A program made the translations under genes and the position numbers. The notes under the pieces were generated by a model. It searched no databases. It had not been told where the DNA came from and saw only the letters and a program-made list of their open reading frames with translations. Of a stretch of 64,000 bases of DNA, positions 27,613 through 40,937 are shown one piece after another (position 1 is the first letter of the stretch; each line of letters begins with the position of its first letter). This DNA comes from Leptospira mayottensis 200901116 (lineage in GTDB: Bacteria; Spirochaetota; Leptospiria; Leptospirales; Leptospiraceae), in the NCBI RefSeq assembly GCF_000306675.2, contig NZ_CP024873.1, positions 1 through 64,000 on the forward strand, given 5' to 3'.

Positions 27613-27834
27613 TTACGCCACGTCGTCACAACCAACCTTTGGGGATTTTAGTATTCGGATTGCATCCATATATCTGATTGCATCACGGCGGTCCATATAG
27701 AGGTGTTCTTCGTCCTTTTCTCTCACAAAAAACGTATCTGTTTCTTCTAAGGGTTTTGGAACTTTATATTCTTTTTCTTTCTTGTACGAAATCGGTTCTA
27801 GTACATTTTGGTTGGTTAAATTTAAACGGCTCAT
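27613..27834 (-). CDS. Small phage protein, unknown (73 aa)
   Basis: The product begins MSRLNLTNQNVLEPISYKKE and is charged throughout, with a short helix (MDRRDAIRYMDAIRIL). Its ATG overlaps the stop of the upstream replisome-organiser-like gene by 4 bp, which supports it being real. Confidence 0.55.
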   Translation of the reverse strand: MSRLNLTNQNVLEPISYKKEKEYKVPKPLEETDTFFVREKDEEHLYMDRRDAIRYMDAIRILKSPKVGCDDVA

Positions 27835-29303
27835 GCGGCACTTCCCTGCGAATTTTCTTTCCCATTTTCAATTGTAGTCTTTTTAATTTCTGAGTTCTGA
27901 ATAAGATCCGGATACACTTCGTTTACGAATTTTTCATACAGTATCTTTTTCGTTCCTTCGTATTTGAGAGGATCTGAGTTTTGTTCGTAATATTCTAATT
28001 GTTGTTTAAACAACTTTGTCTTACCCCACACTAAAAAACATTTGTAAGGATCTAGGTTGTTTAACTCTTCTATGGGTGTTTCTTGGATCGTCTTACTCTC
28101 GTTATATTTGGATTCAGTTCGTAATGATTTATTTTGTTGTTCATTTCGCTTTGGATTTTTTTCAGTAGGTTTTACTTTTCTTTCAAATAACCTAGACCAA
28201 AACTTAGAGATGGATTCAGGACTCAAAGACTGCTCATACCAAAACTGGGGATCTTGTTTTCTTAGTTGGATGAGGATTTGAATTTTACTTTCAATAACGT
28301 TCCATTCCCCTTTAGAAAACTCAAAGAGTGAGCTTAATGCTTTTAGTTCCGAGTCCGGTTGTCCCATTTCACTTCCATGTTCTTTTAAATAGTAATCCTG
28401 AAATTTAATAAGCCAAGCAGCCGGAAATTGAAAACGTGGATTCTCTTTTTGTTTGTGCTGATCTTGATTGTGTTCTTCTCTGTGCGTTTTTGCAGGCGGG
28501 CCGTACTCTCTAGAAGTATTTTGTATTTGATTAAAGAGTACTTGTTTTGATAGTCCTTGGTATATAGTATTTGATAGGGGTTGATTTTCCAGGCCTGGAT
28601 TTACCGCGACTGGATTTTCCAGGTGCGGGTTTTCCAAGTGTGGTAAATCGATTCTATGATTTTCTTCTCTCTGAATTTTTATTTCTTTTTCTATTAAAAG
28701 TTCCTTTTGTTCTTCTCTGTGCGCTTGTGCGGGCAGGCGGTACTCTCTAGAAGTATTTTGTATTTGAGAAGAGAGTATTTGTTTTGATAGTCCTTGGTAT
28801 ATAGTATTTGATAGGGATTGATTTTCCAGGCCTGGATTTACCGCGACTGGATTTTCCAGGTGCGGGCTTTCCGAGAGTGGTAAATCCGGTCCTGGATTTT
28901 CCACTCCAGGACTTTTTATTTCTTCTTCTGCAAAAAGTTCCCCTTGTTTCAATTCCTCCTTTTTAGAACGGTTCGGCACAGATTGAACGTTTGGTTTTTG
29001 AGACTCTTCGAAAAAATACCAACCCGATTCAAATTTACCGGTTACAGTATTTCGAGTTTTTCGGTACTCTGCATATCCAAAGGCAACTAACTCCTTAAAC
29101 CCGGATGAGATACTTGACTCTTTGTCGGATTTCAGTTTAGTCATCGTTTTTACGGACATTCTCCAGTTATCCGGATAACGTAAGGCAAGAAGTAAAATTG
29201 CGGTTGCCTTCAGGCTTAAGCGTCTATCATCGATAAAATTATTTTTGACTATCGAGAAGTTCCGGTCTTTTGATACCCGATACACTCTTTGATTCTCATT
29301 CAT
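27831..29303 (-). CDS. Replisome organiser-like HTH protein with internal repeats
   Basis: The N-terminus of this 490-aa protein resembles the winged-helix domain of phage replication or helix-turn-helix proteins (VYRVSKDRNFSIVKNNFIDD, RLSLKATAILLLALRYPDNW, then SVKTMTKLKSDKESSI). Residues 139-198 and 218-277 are near-identical repeats containing HLENPVAVNPGLENQ and LSNTIYQGLSKQ. The C-terminal part (FEFSKGEWNVIES and later SKFWSRLFERKV) is helical. Single-strand or origin binding is inferred. Confidence 0.65.
   Translation of the reverse strand: MNENQRVYRVSKDRNFSIVKNNFIDDRRLSLKATAILLLALRYPDNWRMSVKTMTKLKSDKESSISSGFKELVAFGYAEYRKTRNTVTGKFESGWYFFEESQKPNVQSVPNRSKKEELKQGELFAEEEIKSPGVENPGPDLPLSESPHLENPVAVNPGLENQSLSNTIYQGLSKQILSSQIQNTSREYRLPAQAHREEQKELLIEKEIKIQREENHRIDLPHLENPHLENPVAVNPGLENQPLSNTIYQGLSKQVLFNQIQNTSREYGPPAKTHREEHNQDQHKQKENPRFQFPAAWLIKFQDYYLKEHGSEMGQPDSELKALSSLFEFSKGEWNVIESKIQILIQLRKQDPQFWYEQSLSPESISKFWSRLFERKVKPTEKNPKRNEQQNKSLRTESKYNESKTIQETPIEELNNLDPYKCFLVWGKTKLFKQQLEYYEQNSDPLKYEGTKKILYEKFVNEVYPDLIQNSEIKKTTIENGKENSQGSAA
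28472..28885. repeat. 237-bp-period tandem repeat inside coding sequence
   Basis: The blocks 28472-28648 and 28709-28885 match closely with an offset of exactly 237 bp (79 codons), so the reading frame is kept. They share segments such as GGTATATAGTATTTGATAGG. Unequal crossing-over would add or remove one unit of the replisome-organiser-like protein. Confidence 0.85.
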
Positions 29304-29317
29304 ACATTAAACTCTTA

Positions 29318-29665
29318 TTATGCGGCTTCGTGATTTCGACCGGAGGCTACTTGCAAATAACGGGAAAACGGTATATCGATTCCTTTTTTCTTTTCCTCAT
29401 TCCATTTCGTTTGAATGTATTTCAGTACTCGTTCAGCATCGTTTACGGAATGCGTATAATAAAATAGATTTCCTCGATCCAAAAAGCTTAAACACGCTTC
29501 CCCGATTCGAATTTCAAAGTCGGGGATTCTTAAGTTCTTATAAAGTCCAGGGTCCGTTGTTTGTTCTCTGAAATCGTTTATGTATAACAGGATTTCAATT
29601 CTCGTTTTATTCCGAATCCGTAACCGGTCTACTAGATCCGGATTGTTTGCCTCAATTGGTTCCAA
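29318..29665 (-). CDS. Small phage protein, unknown, TTG start (115 aa)
   Basis: The start is a TTG with AAGGA seven bases upstream. The product begins EPIEANNPDLVDRLRIRNK, is helical, and ends with SRYLQVASGRNHEAA. The same leader and first codons (a TTG followed by GAACC) recur at 30190, suggesting duplicated translation starts in this early cluster. No domain is recognised. Confidence 0.55.
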   Translation of the reverse strand: MEPIEANNPDLVDRLRIRNKTRIEILLYINDFREQTTDPGLYKNLRIPDFEIRIGEACLSFLDRGNLFYYTHSVNDAERVLKYIQTKWNEEKKKGIDIPFSRYLQVASGRNHEAA

Positions 29666-29724
29666 CTATTTTTCCTTTTTTAGTGATTTCTATTTTTGCA
29701 TTTTTGTAGATGGGCTTAACTTCT

Positions 29725-30057
29725 TTATCTCACGATCGATCTTTCGAAACTCTTATCTTGGATGATCCATTTCTGTTCCAACTCTGTTTTGTTCGGATCT
29801 TTAAAGTGAATTATCTCCGAATACCCAAACAAATTCAGATTGTTTAATATCTCATTCGTCTCGTTTGCAGTATTCCCAGTGTATTGAGAAAGTTCATTTA
29901 CGGAGTAATTTGTTTGCGGTCTGAGATAAAGTGCGTTGTAAAGCAGTCCCAGTTCGGCCGGCCCTAACCTTTTATCATTCAAGAAATCCCCGTCCGCGCC
30001 AAACTGTTCGTTTATTTTATCTGCATAGTAACTTCGAATCGCCCGGAGCTTTTTCAT
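29725..30057 (-). CDS. Winged-helix DNA-binding protein (110 aa)
   Basis: A strong Shine-Dalgarno sequence (GGAGG, 7 nt before ATG) marks the start. The product contains RLGPAELGLLYNALYLRPQ and NYSVNELSQYTGNTANETNE, with EILNNLNLFGYSEII next. This is the helix-turn-helix plus wing pattern of small phage regulators or replication initiation accessories. It is the fourth leftward gene of the early cluster. Confidence 0.6.
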   Translation of the reverse strand: MKKLRAIRSYYADKINEQFGADGDFLNDKRLGPAELGLLYNALYLRPQTNYSVNELSQYTGNTANETNEILNNLNLFGYSEIIHFKDPNKTELEQKWIIQDKSFERSIVR

Positions 30058-30190
30058 ACGGCCGCCTCCAATATACGGTTAGGATTTTCAATTTCGTCCA
30101 ATTATATCGATAGAGAATTGATTCTAATCGAGCTCGTTTTGTAATTTCTATCCGAGTCATTTGTCTCGGAATTTCGTTTAAAGGTTCCAA
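30017..30190 (-). CDS. Possible small gene (57 aa, TTG start)
   Basis: A TTG start with AGGA about 8 nt upstream opens a frame of 57 codons. It reads EPLNEIPRQMTRIEITKRAR and ends KLLCR. Its leader and first codons resemble those of the 29665 gene. It overlaps the following winged-helix gene by 41 bp out of frame. I list it as a candidate only. Confidence 0.3.
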   Translation of the reverse strand: MEPLNEIPRQMTRIEITKRARLESILYRYNWTKLKILTVYWRRPYEKAPGDSKLLCR

Positions 30191-30200
30191 CTAATTTTTC

Positions 30201-30350
30201 CTAAATTGATGTTATTTTAGATTTCGCGTATTTTTTATTAATTTCCGTTAGTATCTGTCTTGGAGTCTGACGCTTAAATCGATATCGGTAAATTGAGAAT
30301 CCGATATAGAATCCCCAAATGATTAAAATTGTTATTAAAAGTTCGTTCAT
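30201..30350 (-). CDS. Small single-pass membrane protein (49 aa)
   Basis: Found by hand translation. The frame begins MNELLITILIIWGFYIGFSI, a clear transmembrane segment, followed by a basic tail (YRYRFKRQTPRQILTEINKK). AAGGGG lies 7 nt before the ATG, and the start is 4 bp past the stop of the upstream 59-aa gene. Membrane anchoring with the tail in the cytoplasm is likely. The role is unknown. Confidence 0.6.
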   Translation of the reverse strand: MNELLITILIIWGFYIGFSIYRYRFKRQTPRQILTEINKKYAKSKITSI

Positions 30351-30354
30351 TCCC

Positions 30355-30534
30355 CTACCCCTTTTTCATCCCCTCTTTGACTATATACCTCAAATGTTCT
30401 TCGATAACCCAATCGATACACCATGTACGCGAAGAGTGGCCGTAAACTATCACATCGGTCCTAGAGTCGTAGACTTCATAATAGCTTGCGCCCTCCCCTA
30501 TCGGGTTGATTTTTAAATAATTTATGGGGTCCAT
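30355..30534 (-). CDS. Small phage protein (59 aa), unknown
   Basis: Found by hand translation. It starts MDPINYLKINPIGEGASYYE and continues VYDSRTDVIVYGHSSRTWCI, ending EEHLRYIVKEGMKKG. The composition is protein-like, and the 49-aa membrane protein follows after a short gap. No strong Shine-Dalgarno sequence is visible. It is the first gene of the leftward early cluster. Confidence 0.5.
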   Translation of the reverse strand: MDPINYLKINPIGEGASYYEVYDSRTDVIVYGHSSRTWCIDWVIEEHLRYIVKEGMKKG

Positions 30535-30939
30535 TGGGCCATTTTTTGTTTAATTTGATTCCAAAACTGTTGTTTTGGGCACAATTAATTTATATTTTCC
30601 TAATATACTTCGTTTTTGTTTGTGCTAGTGTCTTTGAAAATGGGCCCAAATTTATCAATTTGGTAGTTTTGTTTTTGATTTTTTTAGCTTTAATGAACTA
30701 ATATCTTTACGATTTCGTTTATATATTCGCTTACTTTAATGGATAATTCACATGACTTTCTTCAACTCGAAGTTACTCAATTCGATGCCGTATGTTGTTT
30801 TTCGTTCTTTTTTCTCCTAAATAGGAGACTATTTCAGTTCTTTAGTCTTTTCCTGTGGTTAGCACAGGAATGCTCTATATTTGCCATAAATGGGAATGAT
30901 TCCCATTTGTATACTTTAATTTAGGATTTTTTCCCATTT
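30535..30939. promoter_or_regulatory. Divergent early control region
   Basis: About 400 bp separates the leftward early cluster from the rightward CI-like gene. It contains the palindrome at 30888-30908, another ATTCCCATTT-type half site overlapping the start codon at 30940, and AT-rich promoter-like stretches (TATACTTTAAT near 30910). A 61-codon ORF at 30739 looks like chance. Confidence 0.5.
30888..30908. promoter_or_regulatory. Operator palindrome of the CI-like gene
   Basis: AAATGGGAAT and ATTCCCATTT flank one central G. A third half site, TTCCCATTTA, runs into the ATG of the regulator gene at 30940. Two or more sites next to a helix-turn-helix gene suggest autoregulation. Confidence 0.65.
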
Positions 30940-31335
30940 ATGAAACAAAAAAAGGTTAAAAATATTACTCAGAAATTTTTACTAATGGAGGAAGAACTTG
31001 GCAAAACGCCAAAAGAAATTGCTGAAATTTTAGAGGTGGATTTAAGCACTTATTACAAAACGAAGCGCGGGGCGATTTCTCTTAGCAGCCACTTTCTGGT
31101 TAAAGTCGAACATATCCTTGGGTACAGTAGAGATTGGTTAGAATTCGGGAAAGGCAATCCGAAAGTTGAAGATTCTAAACCTTTATCCGAAATCGCATCC
31201 CATCGGTCCATTTTAAATAAGCTCAAAGCTTATGACCTCATCCCTATTTTAGAAATCCTTCCGCACAATCCAGTCGCAGAAGACAAAAGAGTCCTGTTGG
31301 ATCTTTTAAATCTTTTTGTTCAAAAATTTAGGTAA
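30940..31335 (+). CDS. CI-like helix-turn-helix regulator
   Basis: This 131-aa protein has an XRE-type HTH at residues 20-60 (GKTPKEIAEILEVDLSTYYK, RGAISLSSHFLVKVEHILGY). A short helical C-terminus ends DLLNLFVQKFR. The gene diverges from the early leftward cluster and is preceded by palindromic operators. It probably controls the early cluster and itself, as a lysogeny or copy-state switch. Promoter assignment is inference. Confidence 0.8.
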   Translation: MKQKKVKNITQKFLLMEEELGKTPKEIAEILEVDLSTYYKTKRGAISLSSHFLVKVEHILGYSRDWLEFGKGNPKVEDSKPLSEIASHRSILNKLKAYDLIPILEILPHNPVAEDKRVLLDLLNLFVQKFR

Positions 31336-31367
31336 TTGATTCTACCGCTTCAAACCCGTTTGTAGCT

Positions 31368-31577
31368 TTGATTTCGGAGTCGGAGTTCAGACAAAAGTTT
31401 TACAGGACTTTATCGGGGGATTTTTTCTTTATGGGTCCTGCGTTTTTTGCTTTGGTTCTGTTCGGTTTTTATTCCATTCTTATATTCTTGTATGCCCGAT
31501 TCTTTCTCTTGTTGTGGATGCTTCCTGGGCTAATGGAAAAAGAATTTTATTTGAAATATAAACTTCCCTTACTCTAG
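31368..31577 (+). CDS. Small membrane protein candidate (69 aa)
   Basis: A TTG start opens a frame with two hydrophobic stretches (FFMGPAFFALVLFGFYSILI and FFLLLWMLPGLM). No good ribosome-binding site is visible. It could be a small membrane protein between the regulator and ParA, or noncoding. Confidence 0.3.
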   Translation: MISESEFRQKFYRTLSGDFFFMGPAFFALVLFGFYSILIFLYARFFLLLWMLPGLMEKEFYLKYKLPLL

Positions 31578-31676
31578 GCTGGCTTATTTATTCACTATAA
31601 ACAACTAAACGCCCATTAAGAACAACAGGTTGCACTTTACAAAATTAATACTTTAAAAAAAAATTCTTTTCTACTT

Positions 31677-32573
31677 ATGTCTTATATCCAAAATTGCAAT
31701 ATGCCACCACAATTTGTTATTACAATCACAAACCCAAAAGGCGGAACCGGCAAATCAACTACCGCATTTCATTTGACAATCTCTATCTCCAAAAATGGGA
31801 AAACCTTGGCAGCCGATGTTGACATGCAGGCCGATTTTTCCGATGCTTTTTTTCCCGATACACCCATTGAAGATTTCGACGAAGCGAATACTTTTACAGT
31901 GATAAGAGGGGAAACTACGCTTAAAAATTCTGTTAGAAGCAAACATGGAATCGATGTTTTAGTGTCGTCTTTAGAAATGGAAGACTTCGCATATCATGCG
32001 ACAAAAAATCAATCACTCATTCCAAAGCTTGGCTCCATTCTTCGAAATTCAGATTATGACTATGTGATTATTGATACTCCTGGTTCCGGATCTTCGGAAA
32101 CAATATCCTCTATTATGGCAGCTGATTATGTTTTAATTCCCGTTAAACCTTCCAAGTGGGCAACAAGGACTATAAAAAGAGTATTAAAAAAAATAAACGA
32201 GGCACAACAATTTCTCAACACTATTCAATCTGGCAGAACCATTGAATCGTTTATAGTTCCAGTACAATGGGGAAAAGCCAAACAGCCCTCCGCACGAGCT
32301 ATTCAAATCCTAGACCAACTCCAAAATTATAATGAAATTCTTTCTCTTCTCAAAAAAAAGGAAGTTGGTTTTGATTTAGTAAAATGTCCAATAGTTACCG
32401 ACCCAATACCATATATTCAAGAAATGGACGACAGAACTGAAAATGGTGAGCCCTTTAAACCAAATACTATAGGCTCAGAACATTATGACCGATTAGTTGA
32501 TACAATTTTGAATTTTCACCTAAATAAACCATCTAAAAAAGACACCCAGTTGTCCTTAACATACGACAAGTAA
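31677..32573 (+). CDS. parA: ParA partition ATPase
   Basis: This 298-aa P-loop partition ATPase has the deviant Walker A KGGTGKST (21-28), a second switch at DVDMQADFSDAF (from 47) and Walker B YVIIDTPGSGSS. An in-frame ATG at 31701 is an alternative start, because neither has a strong Shine-Dalgarno sequence. With ParB, 5 bp downstream, it would segregate the replicon. ParAB beside a Rep-like gene argues that the element can exist as a plasmid. Confidence 0.9.
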   Translation: MSYIQNCNMPPQFVITITNPKGGTGKSTTAFHLTISISKNGKTLAADVDMQADFSDAFFPDTPIEDFDEANTFTVIRGETTLKNSVRSKHGIDVLVSSLEMEDFAYHATKNQSLIPKLGSILRNSDYDYVIIDTPGSGSSETISSIMAADYVLIPVKPSKWATRTIKRVLKKINEAQQFLNTIQSGRTIESFIVPVQWGKAKQPSARAIQILDQLQNYNEILSLLKKKEVGFDLVKCPIVTDPIPYIQEMDDRTENGEPFKPNTIGSEHYDRLVDTILNFHLNKPSKKDTQLSLTYDK

Positions 32574-32578
32574 ACCTT

Positions 32579-33523
32579 ATGGCAAAAAAACGAGAAATCT
32601 TCAGCCTTTTGTCAACAGCTACGGGCAGTAAAATAGAGCTCGAAAAAGCCGAAGAACGTCTTCCTTCAAGAGCAAATGTATTTTTACAAGACTTAGCCAA
32701 TTTAAACAGTCAGAATGGGGAATTAAGAAAGATAAAAATATCTTTAATAGATTCAAAAAATAATCCACGCAAAACATTTATACAAGAATCGATCGAAGGA
32801 CTCGCAAAAAGTATAAAAGCACAAGGATTAATTCAGCCTATAGTTGTAAAAAAAGCAGGAAAAAGATTCAATTTAATAGCGGGTGAGAGACGAAAACTCG
32901 CAATGACTCTAAATGGAGAAGAGTTTATTTTAGCCCTTGTTCACGATGTTGATTATATAGAAGACGAATTCATACCGGAATACAAATTAACAGAAAATCT
33001 ACAAAGAGAGGACTTATCAGATCTAGAATCTGCATTTTCATTATCCGAAATCAAAGAGAGAAAAAACTATACAGTAACCGAGCTTATGAATCGATTTGGG
33101 AAATCAGAGTCGTGGGTTAAACAAAAATTAGCTCATGCCAAGTTAGCCGATGATCTTGTATCCAAGAATATTGTTCCGTCTATAACATTACTAAATAAAG
33201 TTCCCACTTCACTGATTATGCAATTAAAACCACACATTGAATCGAACCCAAAAGAAATTTCCAATTGGCTTATTCCGAAATTACAGTCTACCGAATTGCC
33301 TACAAGGATTGAATTTCAGGATTTTGCAAACAATCTTAAAAAAACGATTACAAAGCCAACAGCAATCGATGAGACCAAAAAGCAATTAGATAAAAAATAT
33401 AGGATAACGTTATTAATACAAAAAATCCAAAAAGACAAAGATTTGATAAGCGTTATTAAAAAAAGAATAACTCAAAATCAAAAGCTCCTTGATGAACTTC
33501 AAAATAAAAAAAAGAAAACCTAA
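32579..33523 (+). CDS. parB: ParB partition protein
   Basis: This 314-aa protein has the ParB N-terminal domain with GERRKLAM (102-105 for GERR) and TENLQREDLSDLE (138-150), the CTP-binding and arginine patch region. A helix-turn-helix follows near 160-185 (YTVTELMNRFGKSESWVKQK). The C-terminus is Lys-rich, as in plasmid ParB. It would bind parS-like sites. No obvious parS was identified, although the 33601-33791 repeats are candidates. Confidence 0.9.
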   Translation: MAKKREIFSLLSTATGSKIELEKAEERLPSRANVFLQDLANLNSQNGELRKIKISLIDSKNNPRKTFIQESIEGLAKSIKAQGLIQPIVVKKAGKRFNLIAGERRKLAMTLNGEEFILALVHDVDYIEDEFIPEYKLTENLQREDLSDLESAFSLSEIKERKNYTVTELMNRFGKSESWVKQKLAHAKLADDLVSKNIVPSITLLNKVPTSLIMQLKPHIESNPKEISNWLIPKLQSTELPTRIEFQDFANNLKKTITKPTAIDETKKQLDKKYRITLLIQKIQKDKDLISVIKKRITQNQKLLDELQNKKKKT

Positions 33524-33600
33524 GTTTTTTTATTTTTATTTAAAAAGTGCTGGTACTTGATTGGCAAACTATTAATGTCGTATTGAATCGAAATTCACCA

Positions 33601-33791
33601 CGATTCACTGTTAATAGACCTGCTGAGATGTGGTAGTCAAAGCAGGTCAATTTCTCAAATTTAAATCTCAAAATAATAAATTATGTCTCTTTTTTGCTTG
33701 ACACCCGTTTCGTACCTGATTCTAGTCCAAAATATCTTAGGCGACATAACTAAGATTGGCCACTACCACTTAGGCCACTAACAGTGAATCG
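33601..33791. repeat. Nested inverted repeats upstream of rep (origin or parS candidate)
   Basis: The outer arms CGATTCACTGTTA (33601-33613) and TAACAGTGAATCG (33779-33791) match perfectly. Inside, GTGGTAGT (33630-33637) pairs with ACTACCAC (33762-33769). A local hairpin GACCTGCT/AGCAGGTC sits at 33617-33648. The 390-bp region has no gene. It may be a replication origin, a parS region or an antisense control region. Confidence 0.65.
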
Positions 33792-33860
33792 AGGACCTAC
33801 CGAAAAGGCTCATGCCTGACCTTAGTTCCCCGTTTCTTAATAGAGTAGGGTAATTCAAAC

Positions 33861-33901
33861 TTTTACCGTGCTGCGCCCGCGCTATGTCCGGCACCGTAAA
33901 A
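33861..33901 (+). promoter_or_regulatory. Hairpin leader of the Rep-like gene
   Basis: TTTTACCGTGC (33861-33871) pairs with GCACCGTAAAA (33891-33901) apart from one C-C mismatch. The 3' arm runs directly into the AAGGGA ribosome-binding region of the gene starting at 33917. It may control translation of the initiator. Confidence 0.55.
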
Positions 33902-33916
33902 AGGGAATAAAAGACT

Positions 33917-35251
33917 ATGGGTGAAGCTTTGTCCACAAGTTGTGCGTTTACTATATCAAACGTAATCGAGTCACTACCATTAACAAGGGCCAAACGACAA
34001 TTATTATCTAGAATCACCGATTTAGATATCGCAGGAAAAAAGCGGGGGCTTGGCGGTTGTATTGCAAAGAACAAATCACTCGGTAGAAAAGTAGGACTCG
34101 CTGAAACTACAGTTTCTAAGTATATCCGCGAAATGAAGGCGGAAGGATACCTGGTCGCTGGAACATTTCACGGACATTACCGAATACTCAATTCGAATCT
34201 GAGTAATGCCGTTGAAATGGAGAGATATCAATACAACCTATCAAAATTCCAAGAAAAAAATACTAGGCTGCCTAGTATTGAAATCCTAGAGAGCGGCTCC
34301 CAGGAGTACGGAGCAGCCCCGTACGAGGGTACGGAGCGTTGTTTTAGTAACCAAAGTACAAATACAACGAGTAATAAAAATAATGAAAAATCTTCTTCTA
34401 AAATTAAATGGTCAAATATCGCTGAACATGCAAAAACTCTTATATTGAACGAGTTTGGTGAATATGACTCTATTCCGGAGAAAGAAAAAGAAAAAATTAA
34501 ACTCTGGCAAAAACTCTGTAATGAGAATTCTGAAATTTCACCAGAGACAATACTGGAAACAATCCGAAAACTAATCTATATCAAAGAGAAATACAAAACG
34601 AATACCTTTTGGAATTCCATACCGGTGAATATAGCATCATCCTACTCGTACAAAGATAGAATTAAAAGTACATACAATGCGCTTTTACAAGCGAATTCAA
34701 ACACAGCGAAACAGCCCACAGAAGGAGAGAACGTTTCTCAAGAACAGAACTCGAGCGTAGCTCGGAGATACCAAGACCCCACTTGGGAGAGTTTCTTAAA
34801 CTGGTCATCGAAACGGTTAACCAGATCCAGTATCGAAATTCTGAAACGAGTTCAAGTCCAGTTTAGAGATAACGGAACACTTTTGATTTTAAACACAGTG
34901 CCGAAATCTTTACAGATGATCATTACGAAGTATTTTACGGAGGAAGTTCATGTGTTTCTACCAGTTGAATTTTTAAACGGAACCAGATTGGAGGAAAAAT
35001 CTAATAGTATAAATTCAGAAGCTAATGTGAACCGCAATGAAGAAACTTTTTCACATGAGGAATTTATGCAGGCACTTGCAAAACTAGGAAAGGGGAAATC
35101 TTGCAATATACAGTTAGTATCAGCACCTTTACAAAATCAGACAGGAATGGGTCGTCAAATAACAAACGATTACGTTTTCTTTCAAAGCAAGAATACAAAA
35201 AACAAATTCAAAACTGAAACGCAAGCAAGACCTGAAAGGATCCTTATGTAA
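33917..35251 (+). CDS. Plasmid replication initiator candidate
   Basis: This 444-aa protein has an N-terminal winged HTH (TRAKRQLLSRITDLDIAGKK, then LGRKVGLAETTVSKYIREMK with AEGYLVAGTFHGHYRI). A charged Asn/Ser linker follows. The C-terminal domain (SFLNWSSKRLTRSSIEILKR, LILNTVPKSLQMIITKYF) resembles DnaA-interacting ends of some Rep or replisome-organiser proteins. It lies downstream of parAB and the repeat-rich gap. ATG at 33917 has AAGGGA about 10 nt upstream. Rep identity is inferred mainly from context. Confidence 0.6.
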   Translation: MGEALSTSCAFTISNVIESLPLTRAKRQLLSRITDLDIAGKKRGLGGCIAKNKSLGRKVGLAETTVSKYIREMKAEGYLVAGTFHGHYRILNSNLSNAVEMERYQYNLSKFQEKNTRLPSIEILESGSQEYGAAPYEGTERCFSNQSTNTTSNKNNEKSSSKIKWSNIAEHAKTLILNEFGEYDSIPEKEKEKIKLWQKLCNENSEISPETILETIRKLIYIKEKYKTNTFWNSIPVNIASSYSYKDRIKSTYNALLQANSNTAKQPTEGENVSQEQNSSVARRYQDPTWESFLNWSSKRLTRSSIEILKRVQVQFRDNGTLLILNTVPKSLQMIITKYFTEEVHVFLPVEFLNGTRLEEKSNSINSEANVNRNEETFSHEEFMQALAKLGKGKSCNIQLVSAPLQNQTGMGRQITNDYVFFQSKNTKNKFKTETQARPERILM

Positions 35252-36473
35252 ATTAAATCTTTTCGGGATCAGTAGGGTAGGGCATTATTTAACAGTTTTA
35301 CACGAGTAGATCTATGCCTTGCAATAGAAGACTCTTTCCGTAGCCAGAGATATGAGTAACAAAAAAACGAGAAATAGGTACACTCAATTCAAGACGAAGA
35401 AAGGCAAACCTTTGCGATGGAAAGAAGTTTCACCGATCGACGAAAAGTAAGAAAAAAGAATTTCGTTAAATTTCTGTCATTGATTTTATAGAAGCGGTTA
35501 GAGGCAGAAAACTATTGTAAAGATAGAAATCAAACCCAGAAAGAGTTTTCCTTTTTTAGCTTCTTCCTGCCTAAGCGGATGTAAGAATATATTTCGTGTT
35601 TACGAAAGTCCAAATACTGGCATCGGGTTTTGAAAACCGATAGAATAAGCGGAATCGGTGGGAGTGTAGAGTGCAAAGGCAGCCGTACCGTTTTAATAGA
35701 AGTTGGTACGATTTGTCGTAATCGGTTAGAGTGTGTTTGCACGGTAGAACCTCCGACGACAGAAATCCATAGGGTAGGGGACGAAGAATTTTTTGTGATG
35801 ATTTTTTTCGTTCGACAATACGCAGTACTATTATGTAGTCCCCGGTTGCTTCCTCGTTTCTAGAATATTTACTATCCGGACGCATGAAAAGAATACCGTA
35901 GTAAGTTTGATTCAAAAGTTAGAATATTCGATCTTCTTCAAAAAAGCCTACAATTTCGGATCCTTCGCAATTTTGTGAGACTTTTTTTGCAAAAACCGCC
36001 TGTTCCTTTTTGGTGCCATTTTCAAACGTCCGAGTAGTAATTGATAGTTTTAGTATCCTGTTCTAAATGACCTCAAACTGCAGGCGTTTGATTTTTCAGC
36101 ACTCTTTGTTATAAGATGAATTTAAATAAGAATCAAAGACGTGAAAATCAAATTCGTTTTCATACAACTTGAAACAAAAAGAACTTAGTATCCATAACAA
36201 ACATTTGGCGGAATCGGTAGAACGTACTCGAATTCAATCAAAAATTTGATACATTTTTAGTAGTAACATCACAAAAAAACAGAATTTTTTGAAATGCTGT
36301 GGTCACAACGGGGCTTATTTTTTTCATAGTCGAAATGAAACTTTTGTAATTGGGACGTTTCTCGTCTTTTCCATTTGTAGCATAGATATAAGAATCGTAA
36401 TGTGTTTTCAGCTAACAAATGTATATCGGACGAGGACGTAAGAAATCAAAAGCGTAAAACAAAGAGGTGAAAG
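35252..36473. other. 1.2-kb gap between replicon and toxin locus
   Basis: No convincing gene is visible. A 32-codon frame at 35352-35450 (MSNKKTRNRYTQFKTKKGKP) and leftward frames at 35530-35915 are weak. The region has uneven composition and could be decayed DNA at the edge of the mobile element. The last 13 bases contain GAGGTGAAAG, the ribosome-binding site of the next gene. Confidence 0.5.

Positions 36474-40937
<4,464 letters not shown>

Noticed and set aside
33778..34074. Leftward 98-codon frame over the rep leader
   Set aside because: It overlaps inverted repeats and the Rep-like start and has no protein-like motif.
35530..35915. Leftward frames in the gap before the PA-like gene
   Set aside because: Two overlapping frames of low complexity with no recognisable domain or signal.
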